This document shows positions 12,117 to 25,200 of a stretch of 64,000 bases of DNA, piece by piece (position 1 is the stretch's first letter; every line of letters begins with the position of its first letter). The notes beneath the pieces are model-generated. The model saw only the letters and a list, made by a program, of their open reading frames with translations, was not told the origin of the DNA and did not search any database. The DNA comes from Amphiura filiformis (lineage: Eukaryota; Echinodermata; Ophiuroidea; Amphilepidida; Amphiuridae). The position numbers and the translations under genes were made by a program. Location of the stretch: the NCBI RefSeq assembly GCF_039555335.1, contig NC_092640.1, positions 44,055,099-44,119,098 on the forward strand. Direction: 5' to 3'.

Positions 12117-15100
12117 AGTTAGCCATCAAGATGCCTTCAATGGATGAGATGCAAGTTAGCCACCAAGATGCCTTCAATGGATGAGATGCAAGTTAGCCAC
12201 CAAGATGCCTTCAATGGATGAGATGCAAGTTAGCCACCAAGATGCCTTCAATGGATGAGATGCAAGTTAGCCATCAAGATGCCTTCAATGGATGAGATGC
12301 AAGTTAGCCATCAAGATGCCTTCAATGGACGAGATGCACATATAGTTAGCCACCAAGATGCCTTCAATGGATGAGATGCAAGTTAGCCACCAAGATGCCT
12401 TCAATGGATGAGATGCACATATAGTTAGCCATCAAGATGCCTTCAATGGACGAGATGCACCTATAGTTAGCCATCAAGATGCCTTCAATGGATGAGATGC
12501 AAGTTAGCCATCAAGATGCCTTCAATGGATGAGATGCACATATAGTTAGCCATCAAGATGCCTTCAATGGATGAGATGCACATATAGTTAGCCATCAAGA
12601 TGCCTTCAATGGACGAGATGCACCTATAGTTAGCCATCAAGATGCCTTCAATGGATGAGATGCAAGTTAGCCATCAAGATGCCTTCAATGGATGAGATGC
12701 ACATATAGTTAGCCATCAAGATGCCTTCAATGGATGAGATGCAAGTTAGCCACCAAGATGCCTTCAATGGATGAGATGCACATATAGTTAGCCATCAAGA
12801 GGCCTTCAATGGATGAGATGCACATATAGTTAGCCACCAAGATACCTTCAATGGATGAGATGCACCTATAGTTAGCCATCAAGAGGCCTTCAATGGATGA
12901 GATGCACATATAGTTAGCCACCAAGATACCTTCAATAGATGAGATGCACATATAGTTAGCCACCAAGATGCCTTCAATGGATGAGATGCACCTATAGTTA
13001 GCCATCAAGAGGCCTTCAATGGATGATATGCTAGTTAGCCATCAAGATGCCTTCAATGGATGAGATGCAAGTTAGCCATCAAGATGCCTTCAATGGATGA
13101 GATGCAAGTTAGCCATCAAGATGCCTTCAATGGATGAGATGCAAGTTAGTCATCAAGATGCCTTCAATGGATGAGATGCAAGTTAGCCATCAAGATGCCT
13201 TGAATAGATGAGATGCACCTATACTTAGCCATCAAGATGCCTTCAATGGATGAGATGCACTTATAGTTAGCCATCAAGATGCCTTCAATGGATGAGATGC
13301 TAGTTAGCCATCAAGATGCCTTCAATGGATGAAATGCAGGTTAGCCACCAAGATGCCTTCAATGGATGAGATGCACATATAGTTAGCCATCAAGATGCCT
13401 TCAATGGATGAGATGCAAGTTAGCCACCAAGATGCCTTCAATGGATGAGATGCACATATAGTTAGCCATCAAGAGGCTTTCAATGGATGAGATGCACATA
13501 TAGTTAGCCACCAAGATACCTTCAATGGATGAGATGCACATATAGTTAGCCACCAAGATGCCTTCAATGGATGAGATGCACCTATAGTTAGCCACCAAGA
13601 TGCCTTCAATGGATGAGATGCACATATAGTTAGCCATCAAGAGGCTTTCAATGGATGAGATGCACATATAGTTAGCCACCAAGATACCTTCAATGGATGA
13701 GATGCACATATAGTTAGCCACCAAGATGCCTTCAATGGATGAGATGCACCTATAGTTAGCCATCAAGAGGCCTTCAATGGATGAGATGCTAGTTAGCCAT
13801 CAAGATGCCGTCAATGGATGAGATGCAAGTTAGCCATCAAGATGCCTTCAATGGATGAGATGCAAGTTAGTCATCAAGATGCCTTCAATGGATGAGATGC
13901 AAGTTAGCCATCAAGATGCCTTCAATGGATGAGATGCAAGTTAGTCATCCATATGCCTTCAATGGATGAGATGCACCTATAGTTAGCCATAAAGATGCCT
14001 TCAATGGATGAGATGCACCTATAGTTAGCCATCAAGATGCCTTCAATGGATGAGATGCACCTATAGTTAGCCATCAAGATGCCTTCAATGGATGACATGC
14101 AAGTTAGCCATCAAGATGCCTTCAATGGATGAGATGCAAGTTATTCATCAAGATGCCTTCAATGGATGAGATGCACATATAGTTAGCCACCAAGATACCT
14201 TCAATAGATGAGATGCACCTATAGTTAGCCATCAAGATGCCTTCAATGGATGAGATGCACCTATAGTTAGCCATCAAGAGGCCTTCAATGGATGAGATGC
14301 TAGTTAGCCATCAAGATGCCTTGAATAGATGAGATGCACCTATAGTTAGCCATCAAGATGCCTTCAATAGATGAGATGCACTTATAGTTAGCCATCAAGA
14401 TGCCTTCAATGGATGAGATGCTAGTTAGCCATCAAGATGCCTTCAATGGATGAGATGCTAGTTAGCCATCAAGATGCCTTCAATGGATGAGATGCACCTA
14501 TAGTTAGCCATCAAGAGGCCTTCAATGGATGAGATGCTAGTTAGCCATCAAGATGCCTTGAATAGATGAGATGCACCTATAGTTAGCCATCAAGATGCCT
14601 TCAATGGATGAGATGCACATATAGTTAGCCATCAAGATGCCTTCAATGGATGAGATGCACATATAGTTAGCCACCAAGATACCTTCAATAGATGAGATGC
14701 ACATATAGTTAGCCACCAAGATGCCTTCAATGGATGAGATGCACCTATAGTTAGCCATCAAGAGGCCTTCAATGGATGAGATGCTAGTTAGCCATCAAGA
14801 TGCCTTCAATGGATGAGATGCAAGTTAGCCATCAAGATGCCTTCAATGGATGAGATGCAAGTTAGCCATCAAGATGCCTTCAATGGATGAGATGCAAGTT
14901 AGTCATCAAGATGCCTTCAATGGATGAGATGCAAGTTAGCCATCAAGATGCCTTGAATAGATGAGATGCACCTATAGTTAGCCATCAAGATGCCTTCAAT
15001 GGATGAGATGCACTTATAGTTAGCCATCAAGATGCCTTCAATGGATGAGATGCTAGTTAGCCATCAAGATGCCTTCAATGGATGAAATGCAAGTTAGCCA

Positions 15101-17550
15101 TCAAGATGCCTTCAATGGATGAGATGCAAGTTAGCCACCAAGATTCCTTCAATGGATGAGATGCAAGTTAGCCACCAAGATGCCTTCAATGGATGAGATG
15201 CAAGTTAGCCACCAAGATGCCTTCAATGGATGAGATGCACATATAGTTAGCCATCAAGATGCCTTCAATGGATGAGATGCAAGTTAGCCACCAAGATGCC
15301 TTCAATGGATGAGATGCACATATAGTTAGCCATCAAGAGGCCTTCAATGGATGAGATGCACATATAGTTAGCCACCAAGATACCTTCAATGGATGAGATG
15401 CACATATAGTTAGCCACCAAGATGCCTTCAATGGATGAGATGCACCTATAGTTAGCCATCAAGAGGCCTTCAATGGATGAGATGCTAGTTAGCCATCAAG
15501 ATGCCTTCAATGGATGAGATGCAAGTTAGCCATCAAGATGCCTTCAATGGATGAGATGCAAGTTAGTCATCAAGATGCCTTCAATGGATGAGATGCAAGT
15601 TAGCCATCAAGATGCCTTCAATGGATGAGATGCAAGTTAGTCATCCAGATGCCTTCAATGGATGAGATGCACCTATAGTTAGCCATCAAGATGCCTTCAA
15701 TGGATGAGATGCACCTATAGTTAGCCATCAAGATGCCTTCAATGGATGAGATGCACCTATAGTTAGCCATCAAGATGCCTTCAATGGATGACATGCAAGT
15801 TAGCCATCAAGATGCCTTCAATGGATGAGATGCAAGTTATTCATCAAGATGCCTTCAATGGATGAGATGCACATATAGTTAGCCACCAAGATACCTTCAA
15901 TAGATGAGATGCACCTATAGTTAGCCATCAAGATGCCTTCAATGGATGAGATGCACCTATAGTTAGCCATCAAGAGGCCTTCAATGGATGAGATGCTAGT
16001 TAGCCATCAAGATGCCTTGAATAGATGAGATGCACCTATAGTTAGCCATCAAGATGCCTTCAATAGATGAGATGCACTTATAGTTAGCCATCAAGATGCC
16101 TTCAATGGATGAGATGCTAGTTAGCCATCAAGATGCCTTCAATGGATGAGATGCTAGTTAGCCATCAAGATGCCTTCAATGGATGAGATGCACCTATAGT
16201 TAGCCATCAAGAGGCCTTCAATGGATGAGATGCTAGTTAGCCATCAAGATGCCTTGAATAGATGATATGCACCTATAGTTAGCCATCAAGAAGCCTTCAA
16301 TGGATGAGATGCACCTATAGTTAGTCATCAAGATGCCTTCAATGGATGAGATGCACCTATAGTTAGCCATCAAGATGCCTTCAATGGATGAGATGCTAGT
16401 TAGCCATCAAGATGCCTTCAATGGATGAAATGCAAGTTAGCCATCAAGATGCCTTCAATGGATGAGATGCAAGTTAGCCACCAAGATTCCTTCAATGGAT
16501 GAGATGCAAGTTAACCACCAAGATGCCTTCAATGGATGAGATGCAAGTTAGCCACCAAGATGCCTTCAATGGATGAGATGCACATATAGTTAGCCATCAA
16601 GATGCCTTCAATGGATGAGATGCAAGTTAGCCACCAAGATGCCTTCAATGGATGAGATGCACATATAGTTAGCCATCAAGAGGCCTTCAATGGATGAGAT
16701 GCACATATAGTTAGCCACCAAGATGCCTTCAATGGATGAGATGCACCTATAGTTAGCCATCAAGAGGCCTTCAATGGATGAGATGCTAGTTAGCCATCAA
16801 GATGCCTTCAATGGATGAGATGCAAGTTAGTCATCAAGATGCCTTCAATGGATGAGATGCAAGTTAGCCATCAAGATGCCTTCAATGGATGAGATGCAAG
16901 TTAGTCATCCAGATGCCTTCAATGGATGAGATGCACCTATAGTTAGCCATCAAGATGCCTTCAATGGATGAGATGCACCTATAGTTAGCCATCAAGATGC
17001 CTTCAATGGATGAGATGCACCTATAGTTAGCCATCAAGATGCCTTCAATGGATGACATGCAAGTTAGCCATCAAGATGCCTTCAATGGATGAGATGCAAG
17101 TTATTCATCAAGATGCCTTCAATGGATGAGATGCACATATAGTTAGCCACCAAGATACCTTCAATAGATGAGATGCACCTATAGTTAGCCATCAAGATGC
17201 CTTCAATGGATGAGATGCACCTATAGTTAGCCATCAAGAGGCCTTCAATGGATGAGATGCTAGTTAGCCATCAAGATGCCTTGAATAGATGAGATGCACC
17301 TATAGTTAGCCATCAAGATGCCTTCAATGGATGAGATGCACTTATAGTTAGCCATCAAGATGCCTTCAATGGATGAGATGCTAGTTAGCCATCAAGATGC
17401 CTTCAATGGATGAAATGCAAGTTAGCCATCAAGATGCCTTCAATGGATGAGATGCAAGTTAGCCATCAAGATGCCTTCAATGGATGAGATGCAAGTTAGC
17501 CATCAAGATGCCTTCAATGGATGACATGCACCTATAGTTAGTCATCAAGA
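12117..17550. repeat. Minisatellite block 3 with higher-order repeat structure
   Basis: About 5.4 kb, roughly 135-140 units of the same 37/42-bp family. Rare variants mark higher-order copies: GATGACATGC at 14091, 15787 and 17051; TTATTCATCA at 14141, 15837 and 17101; TTAGTCATCC at 13941, 15637 and 16901. All three give offsets of exactly 1696 and 1264 bp. The variant AGATTCC recurs at 15141 and 16484. Runs of 42-bp units stay open on the minus strand and give a 14-residue repeat (ANYMCISSIEGILV), but each run closes when a 37-bp unit shifts the frame. I treat these as non-coding. Confidence 0.95.
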
Positions 17551-17864
17551 TCAAGGTAATCCTTAGGCCTTTCTTTCTGGCCGCTGAGTAAAGAGGTCTT
17601 TTTTACACTCCCATAACCGGCAGGATGACTAGCGTCGTAGTAAACCTCACGCAAGTATTCTTTTACCTCTTTGTCTTTTGCCATTCTGTCAAAGAATGAA
17701 TTACCCTTATGTTACACATACAGTTTTAAATACTAAGTAATAAAGACACTTAAGAAAAAACACAAAATACACTCAATTTGTTTTCATTTCATATATTTTA
17801 CTTTGCAACGTTCTTTTTTGCAACGTGATTTCAATATATTATTTCACAAAGTTGTAAGATAATA

Positions 17865-19213
17865 CGAGGGCTGGTCAATAAGTTCCCGCAACTATGGTGT
17901 ATCTCCGCTCATGCATGACTTGGATGGCTGTTACTTACGCTAAATTCAAGTTTGTACTTTTGTCTTTCAAAACGAATATGTATTAGCGATGCTGAATGCT
18001 TGATTACGTAATGACATTAGCATAAACACAATAGCGTATGGGCACTGCCTGATTTATGGTGAAAAGTAGTCAAGAAAATCTCGCGCCAATTTGAGGTATT
18101 GTTACATAATTCTCAATATCTCGAGAATAAAAGTATAGAATCTGGCACGGTTTTTGCAGCTTTATAGACCGATAACATAGGCATGATGCTGGACTCTTTT
18201 TAGACACATACCATTTTTATTAAATAAAAGAAATCGTGTTGAATATCTCCAATTTTGAGTAGGCTTGATCACCCATTGTTCTTTACATAATAAGAGATAG
18301 AAAGATTAATCGATGACAAAATTTAACCAATGGTACCTGGTTTGATTGGGTATCTACTGATTATAAAAAGGGAGGTCCCAGTGGTGAAAACATAAACATT
18401 TCTTTCTTACTGAACCCTTAATTTCAAAAGGTCTTGTTTTTGTAATTAAAGTAGCACACCATAGAGAGGCTCTGGATTGAATAAGAAATTTGAATTTCGA
18501 AAGGTGTGTCTAATTTTAGCATAAGACTTGGTATAGTAATTCACTCACACAGCTACTGTTCCGCAAACCTTGTATTAGTCATATTTTAGCGCGTTTTTGA
18601 TGAATTTTTACTTGTTTCATACATTTTTGGTACTTTCAATCATGCATACCATCAACGCATATTTCTATTTTTGTTGCAACAAATTCTATTGTCCTGACTA
18701 TGATCTCTAATACCATACCAATAACCATATTTGGTTTTGTTTTATTTTGGAGATAATTTGAATTCTTTCTTCTGCCGTGTGGGCTCTTTTTCGCGATTTT
18801 CACACCATTTTTGCTTGTTGTTATAGGCCTATTTCTGGTGAAGTTCAAAGACGGTCCCTTTCCTCATCTGTTGACGGTTACATTTCTTCTTTCACAATTA
18901 TCAATTGAATATACTCAGATTACCTCATACCAAAAATAAGGCTTGTAAACTGCTTTGGTCCTTACTTCTGCTTCTTTTTATTACACGTTCCTCAAAGCCA
19001 ATTCAAATTTTTCGCCAATGTTGACAATTGTCAGTGTACATATAGCAATGACTTTATGCAAATGAGATTACGTAATTAAAGGTACTCTGATACTAATTGT
19101 TGTGCGTTTTGAAAGACAAAGGTACAAACTTTATTGATCGTAAGTAACAGTTATCTAAGTCATGCATGAGCGGAGATAAATAATGGTTGCGGGATATTAT
19201 TGACCAACCCTCG
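17865..19213. mobile_element. Mariner/Tc1-like element with long TIRs, no intact transposase
   Basis: Left end CGAGGGCTGGTCAATAAG, right end inverted CGAGGGTTGGTCAATAA, both flanked by TA (17863-17864 and 19214-19215). Homology between ends runs about 190 bp inward with scattered mismatches (shared CTCCGCTCATGCATGACTT, then TTTGTCTTTCAAAACG). TA target duplication and a CGAGGG terminus fit mariner-type elements. At 1349 bp it could hold a transposase, but only short frames such as 18636-18848 (minus, 70 residues, basic) are open and none shows a DD(E/D) catalytic pattern. Confidence 0.8.
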
Positions 19214-19314
19214 TATATGTAACATTGAAGTACAAACGAACAATTTTGGAACTTAAAGCTTTCAAAATTTCCCAACTCGTGGGAGTACTGTCAGTATTCA
19301 TTAGCACTGTCCAA

Positions 19315-19725
19315 TCAACGTTCTGTCTTGATATGCCATTGTCTACGGATAAGATCATTGTCTTTAATCTTCACACAAACGTCAAAAGTGCATACGAGCA
19401 AAGTCAAAGCTCTATAAGAAGTTTTTGTTGATCCATGGTGTTTTTCGGTAAATAGATCTTCCATCAGCGTTTTAAAACACTCGGCAGATACAAGATTTCT
19501 TTCGATCCAATCCAAAGTTATTCTATAATCAGGATGTTCGCTTATCATCTGAATCTTTTTAGAAAAGCATTTTAACAGCTTGCAGTCATTACATCCATAT
19601 TCACAGTCAAGTTCTAAATCTTGCGTGCAAATGTTTCGGCAATTTTCGTACTTCTTCCACCTCCTTAGCTTTTTGCACCCTCTCGACTTTTTCCGTATAA
19701 CGCTGTGTTCTACTAGTTGCCATTC
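19315..19725 (-). CDS. Unassigned open frame, possibly an exon or remnant
   Basis: On the minus strand the frame is open for about 137 codons, from after a TAG upstream of 19725 to the stop at 19315-19317; the only internal Met (19548) gives 77 residues. A second frame has a good-context ATG at 19723 (MATSRTQRYTEKVERVQ) and stops after 38 codons, so start and frame are uncertain and a frameshift is possible. Visible features are a basic N-terminal stretch (VIRKKSRGCKKLRRWKKY), a Cys-rich patch (CEYGCNDCKLLKC) and a hydrophobic helix-like segment (ALTLLVCTFDVCVKI). The latter loosely recalls a Bcl-2-family BH1 region, but there is no NWGR and the resemblance is weak. Function unknown. Confidence 0.3.
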   Translation of the reverse strand, partial: EWQLVEHSVIRKKSRGCKKLRRWKKYENCRNICTQDLELDCEYGCNDCKLLKCFSKKIQMISEHPDYRITLDWIERNLVSAECFKTLMEDLFTEKHHGSTKTSYRALTLLVCTFDVCVKIKDNDLIRRQWHIKTER

Positions 19726-19814
19726 CTATATGCACTATATTGTGACTTTCCAAACATCTGTTCGCTCGTTTTGTACAATTGTAAAGCCACGCCCACTGGT
19801 TGCTTCAAATTAAT

Positions 19815-21170
19815 TTTATTTAGTGTATATTTATTTCATTTTACCAGGTTTTTTTGACACTTGCTAATTAGTTCATGATTTCACTTTTAACAGCCTTTAG
19901 TAGTTTGATCCAGGATGTTGGGGACACCCAATTAAGCAATTATTATACCAGGACCATATATTACACTCCACTAATTATGTGACTAATTACTATAAGGTAG
20001 TCAGTACATCTTAATTAATGGATCCCTAAGACAGGCAATCACTACAATTATGAATTTCCCCAGGGTAGGGATTCTAGGGGGGACATCAGGTCACTCTACT
20101 TAATTAGATTTGATCCCTTCCCTTCTGGTCCGACGTTGGGGGCGCCCGTTCACTTCCGCCCTCCGTTTGCCCGTGTACTACTCCCCTAGTTGGTATGCTG
20201 TTCAGTTCTGAAGCCCAAGCGTTTGGACTTCATAATCTCACACCCTACCCTATTTGAGTACCCCCCTGACCCATTCTTATAGTAAAGTCACAGAATATGG
20301 ATTATTCATAAAGTAGTCACAAAATATGGGCTATTCCTGTAGTAGATGTTTAAAATATGGACCCATTCATATAGCTGCCTGAATAATACCAGTTTTCTTG
20401 TCTTTCGCTCGATACACGCTCGATACCTCCACAGTCGTGCGCCATGATTTCAGTCACATATTTGTGGGTGCGCTAGTAAATTCCTTTTGATGCATTAGCA
20501 CTGCTTGGCGAACGTAAACAACCCGGGTAAACAACTTGGTTTTGCGAACAAAAATAATTGTAAAAAATCGGGCAGGACGCGACAAAAATCAGCCAGAAAA
20601 CATGAAAAAAAAAAAAAAAATCGGTCCATTGTTATAGTTCGGCTACAAATAAGACCCATTATTATAGTAGTGCTAGGCTAGAAATTACCCACTTTCATAG
20701 TTACATCGGGAGTTGCATTGACAAAAAAACGAACCATCTTTATATGTACCTACCATTTTCCACTGAGTACCCTCCGGATGTTATCACACATATTTTTCCA
20801 TCCCTAAGTATTATCAACATGATATTTATGCAGAAACCACATTGTGTTTACTGTCTTGTGTACAAGTTCAACCACTATTTCGCATGTGTTGACACATTAC
20901 AGCGCAAAGCACTGCTTGTTTCTTTGTTTAAACGGTCGATCCGTATGGAGACACGCTTGGGTCCTGATGGGACCAGGCTCAAACAAAATGCTCAAGCCAG
21001 GGTAAAAAGCCTATATAAGCATGCTGGCCTGTATGGAAAGAGAAGTGAGGTGGGGGTAAAGTAAGTTTCACAAAACCTTGTGACATAATTCAATGCTAGT
21101 TTTAAAACTCAATTACTCAAAGTAGGCCATGGTATTTAAACCCGACCTTTTAACGTTTTCTGTAAAACAT
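19815..21170. other. Non-coding stretch without a supported gene
   Basis: Contains degenerate short repeats of the type CCATTCTTATAGTAAAGTCAC at about 20270-20700 (variants of 'tatagtagt... ccatt'), a poly-A run near 20610 and a small open frame at 20744-21064 with no recognisable domain. No TIR element or RNA gene is recognised. Confidence 0.5.
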
Positions 21171-21720
21171 TTTGTGTTTGCTGGGTTACGATCAGGCCTG
21201 TAACCAGGATTTTTTCATGGGAATGCGGATTTTCCAAATGCAGACCATTTTAAGAGAAATCTTCACTCTGGTAAAGAGCAGACCTTTACTCCCTCTACAG
21301 TTGATTTTTGAAGACAATTTTCACAGAAAGTTCACGATTTGGGGTATATTTTGGCCAAATTTGGCAATTTTTTACAGAAAAAGCAGACCTTTTGTCATTT
21401 ATTCTCTGATTACACAACAATAGTATACCCAAATTTAGTAAGGTATTTTTAAGTAAGAAAAAGAGTTAGGCAGTAGAACTAAATAGGTTTTTTTTTTCAA
21501 TCTTTTTTAGATCTTTCGATTGACTATCGGTGCTTGGTTGATCCTTTATGAAATGAATTAATTGACTATTGATAATTAGCCTATGATAACATGTAAGTAT
21601 AAGTGCCCTAAATATAAAAGTGCCATTTTCAAAGTGATTTTGCAGCAAAAGTATTCCAAATGAAGACCAGCTTTCCCCAAGTATTTAATGAACACTCCCT
21701 AAAACCGTAGCTAATAGTAA
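21170..21720 (+). repeat. Segment repeated upstream of HNMT-like copies 1 and 2
   Basis: 21170-21450 resembles 36820-37045 (shared CACAGAAAGTTCA, TTGGCCAAATTTGGC, AGTAAGGTATTTTT). 21465-21720 resembles 37765-37975 (shared TGCTTGGTTGATC, CCAGCTTTCC, TGAACACTCCCTAA). The order is the same in both places and both precede exon 1 of a methyltransferase gene. This suggests either flanks of the tandem duplication or a dispersed element. Confidence 0.65.
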
Positions 21721-22031
21721 TGCACACATTGTAGGCATTACGCATGCCACACACACACAAATGTATCAGTACATTAATCATGTTAAAGGGGCATTGCCCG
21801 ATTTACCGGAAGTGGTATAAATGTTCCTATGGGGCTAGAAAATTACAGTTTTAGCTCTCATGTCAAAATGAATTGAAACATCGGCGTGAAACTTCACAGA
21901 TGGGATTGGTGGTAAAGATCATTCTATCAAGGAAAAAACCTTTATATAGTTAAATCGGGCCATGCCCCTTTGATAGCACATTGCTATTCATGTCATTCGA
22001 TGGACATGGACATGCACAGTTACAGAGAAAA

Positions 22032-22239
22032 ATGTCGTTACCAATATCTTGCAACAAGGACCGTTGGTGGGAGGGTTATAATGTGTATTTGGAGAATTCA
22101 GATGTGCAGGAACATGTTGGAGAGTGGATAGAGGATGATTTTGAATCAAAGGTTGTGAAGATTTTGTATGATGGGCTTGGTGGTGATAATATTGGTGTAG
22201 ATCAACCACTCCGTGTACTGGGCATTGGCAGTGCAGAAG
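22032..22239 (+). CDS. HNMT-like: HNMT-like copy 1, exon 1
   Basis: 208 nt; encodes the N-terminal helix and most of SAM motif I. Donor GAAG|GTAGTT. The frame is open upstream to 21981 without a further ATG; the ATG at 22032 is preferred because copies 2 and 3 start at the same MSLP. Confidence 0.82.
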
Positions 22240-25200
22240 GTAGTTCCTGAAATCATCTCCTTTACATGCTTAGGGGCTGTGCAGTAGGCCTATATTTATG
22301 CGAACCCCAGTGGTAGCCCTACTATAGGGCCTTTAGACTGTGTGGTGATTAGGGCTGTCAACTCTCACGCATTGGGTGCGAGTCTCACGCATTCAGACAC
22401 TTTCTCACGGTCTCACGCCAAGGTAGCATAATCTCACTTCAAGGTAGTAAATCACGCCAATAGCTGTAAAATTTGTCAATTCTCACGCATTGTACATCAT
22501 GCAGTTATTGTTGCCTACATGTATGCTAGGGTGGGCCAAAAAACACTTTTTTTCTCGGATCGACTTGGAACTCTTGGAGAATTTTACTGGGGTACGTACT
22601 AGTATTGTGCTGAAATATCAGTAATATCGGAGCATGTTTCGCCCAGGCAGCAGATTTTCACAAAATCCCTACTTTTTTTGCTATTTCTTACTGTATAACT
22701 CTATATAGAGAAATCAGTAGAAACAATCTGGGATAAGTAGGCATTCAGATGCCATCCTAACCAATATTAAACACTTTGGGTAGTTTGTTTGGACCCTCTA
22801 GAACATCGCCAAATAGCAAGCCGTCTCCAATTGGTTACCATTATTTTTGCTAAAGACACGCATGCAAGTCAAATATTAATGATATTTGAGTTGCTATATT
22901 AAGGGTAGGGGTAGCATTATGGAGAATTTCCCCAGTTCTACTCAGTCAAATTTCCCAAATGCAGTATTGTTGCACAGATATGAACTGCAGCATTGCCAAA
23001 AATAAATGCTATATGATTTTCGGTTATCCATGTTTTGACCAGAGGTCAAAAGGTCACACAGCCTTGAAAATTACTACAAATCAGGCGTCACATGACCCTT
23101 TAACCCCTGGTCATGTCAGAGCTGCTCTAAATTCATATCTCATGTATTGTTTGTATATCTACCCAACAAGACCAAAATTGGAAATTTGACTCAGTAGAAC
23201 TGGGGAAATGCTCCATAATGCTACCCCTACCCATTAATTTAGCAACTAAAATAATTGTAACCAATTGGAGACTGCTTGCTATTTGGTGATGTTCTGGAGG
23301 GTCTAAACAAACTACTTGTTTAATACTGGCTATGATGTCATCTCAATGCCTACTTTTCCCAGGTTGTTTCTACTGATTTCTCTATATAGAGTTATACAGT
23401 AAGAAATGGCGAATAAGAAGGGATTTTGTGAAAATCTACTTTCCTGGGCGAAACATGCTCCGATCTTACTGATATTTTAGCACAATAGTGGTATGTACCC
23501 TAGTAAAATTCTCCGAGAGTTCCAAGTCGATCCGAGAAAAAAGGTGTTTTTCGCCCCACCCTAATTGTATGCACACAACACAAGGGCACTCACAATAGGC
23601 AATTGACCCCTACTGGTAGCGCTGTGTTGTAGATATAGGAGATGAACTATAGTTAGCGTCATATATCAAAAAGTATAAAAGCAATGATTTTAGTACTTGT
23701 TGAATGTTTTAATTACTTATTATTTTCAAAATATCTGAATTTTCTGTGTATGAGAAAGAAATCTACCATCTATATCCAAACTCCCGTGTTATTCCAATGC
23801 ACATTATACTTCACCGGGCCGTCCTGGCTTGGTCGCATTTGGAACACGGATGTCACAAAACCGTAATAGGTACAAATTTAGTACTTTCTGTCAATCAAGT
23901 ATGGTTTATTCTCTACATGTCAATCTTTAAATCATTAGCATAGTCCTTATAATAACGGGGACCGCCTTGATGAGTAAATGACAGCAAACCAGTGAAAAAT
24001 ACCCCAAAACTCGGTCAGTGGAGCTCCGTCCGTACATGTCAATAGCGTCATTATCGATTGGATTAGTCGACCGTAGCGACAATTCGACCACTTATTGGAT
24101 TAATATTATAACGTGGTAATAAATTTGCAATTATGACTATTATTGATTAAAATTGACAATGTTGATCATATGCTGTAAATATGTGGAATTCGATGTTATT
24201 TGATGTTGTAAACTGTCATTTACCTAAAAAGACCAAGCGTGTTAAATCAACTCCATCGCCTTGGTTAGGTAGAGAAATAAAGCAGTGTATTCATCATAGG
24301 GATAGCCTCCATCGTATTGCAACTCGTTCTAATAGTGTAAATGATTGGAAAGCCTATAAACTTGTTCGTAATCAAGTTACTAGTATGATAAGATCAGCTA
24401 AATGTAATTATTATAAGGTTCTAATAGATGAGAGTTGTAATGATTCTGGTAAGCTCTGGCAAACACTTAAAAAAGTTATTCCATCCAAAGTTTCCCCCAT
24501 CTCCATCTCCATCAGCTGTTGGGTTTGGAGATAATGTAGTTACATCTGACATTGATATATTAAATGTGTTCAACAGCCATTTTGCAAGTGTTGCAACAAA
24601 TCTACTTAATGAAAGTGATGAAAGAAATGTAAACAATGTCAATAATATTGATGATGTTAATGTGTTACATACATGTGAAGATCTTAATGATAAACCTGTT
24701 CTTAATATACCATGTATTCCATATGATTTTGTTGACAAAGAAATTCGCTCCATGAGCATTAAAAAGGCGGTAGGTCTGGATGATGTCAGTTGCAAGATCC
24801 TGAAACTGGCTCGTCCAGTCATTGTTAAAAGTTTAACTTATATAATGAATCTTTCTTTGTCAAAGGGGATATTTCCTACTTTGTGGAAAGAAGCCAAAGT
24901 GATCCCTTTGCATAAAGGAGGTGATCTTGATAACACTAATAATTACAGGCCAATTTCCATCCTACCTGTAATAAGTAAGATCATTGAAAGGGCTATGCAT
25001 AATCATGTTTACTCTTTTTTAAATCGAAATGGTATCTTAAATGTTCATCATTCAGGTTTTCGTCCTGGTCATTCTACCGAGACTGCTCTTGTTGACATGG
25101 TTGACGATTGGCTGACGAGCATCAACAGCGGTGAATTGACTGGTGTTGCCTTTATCGACCTTAGGAAAGCATTCGACACCGTAAATCATGATATTTTGCT

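Noticed and set aside
6625-17550. CRISPR-like or tandem coding array
   Set aside because: Units are contiguous with no unique spacers and the genome is eukaryotic; coding frames arise only from 42-bp periodicity and are broken by 37-bp units.
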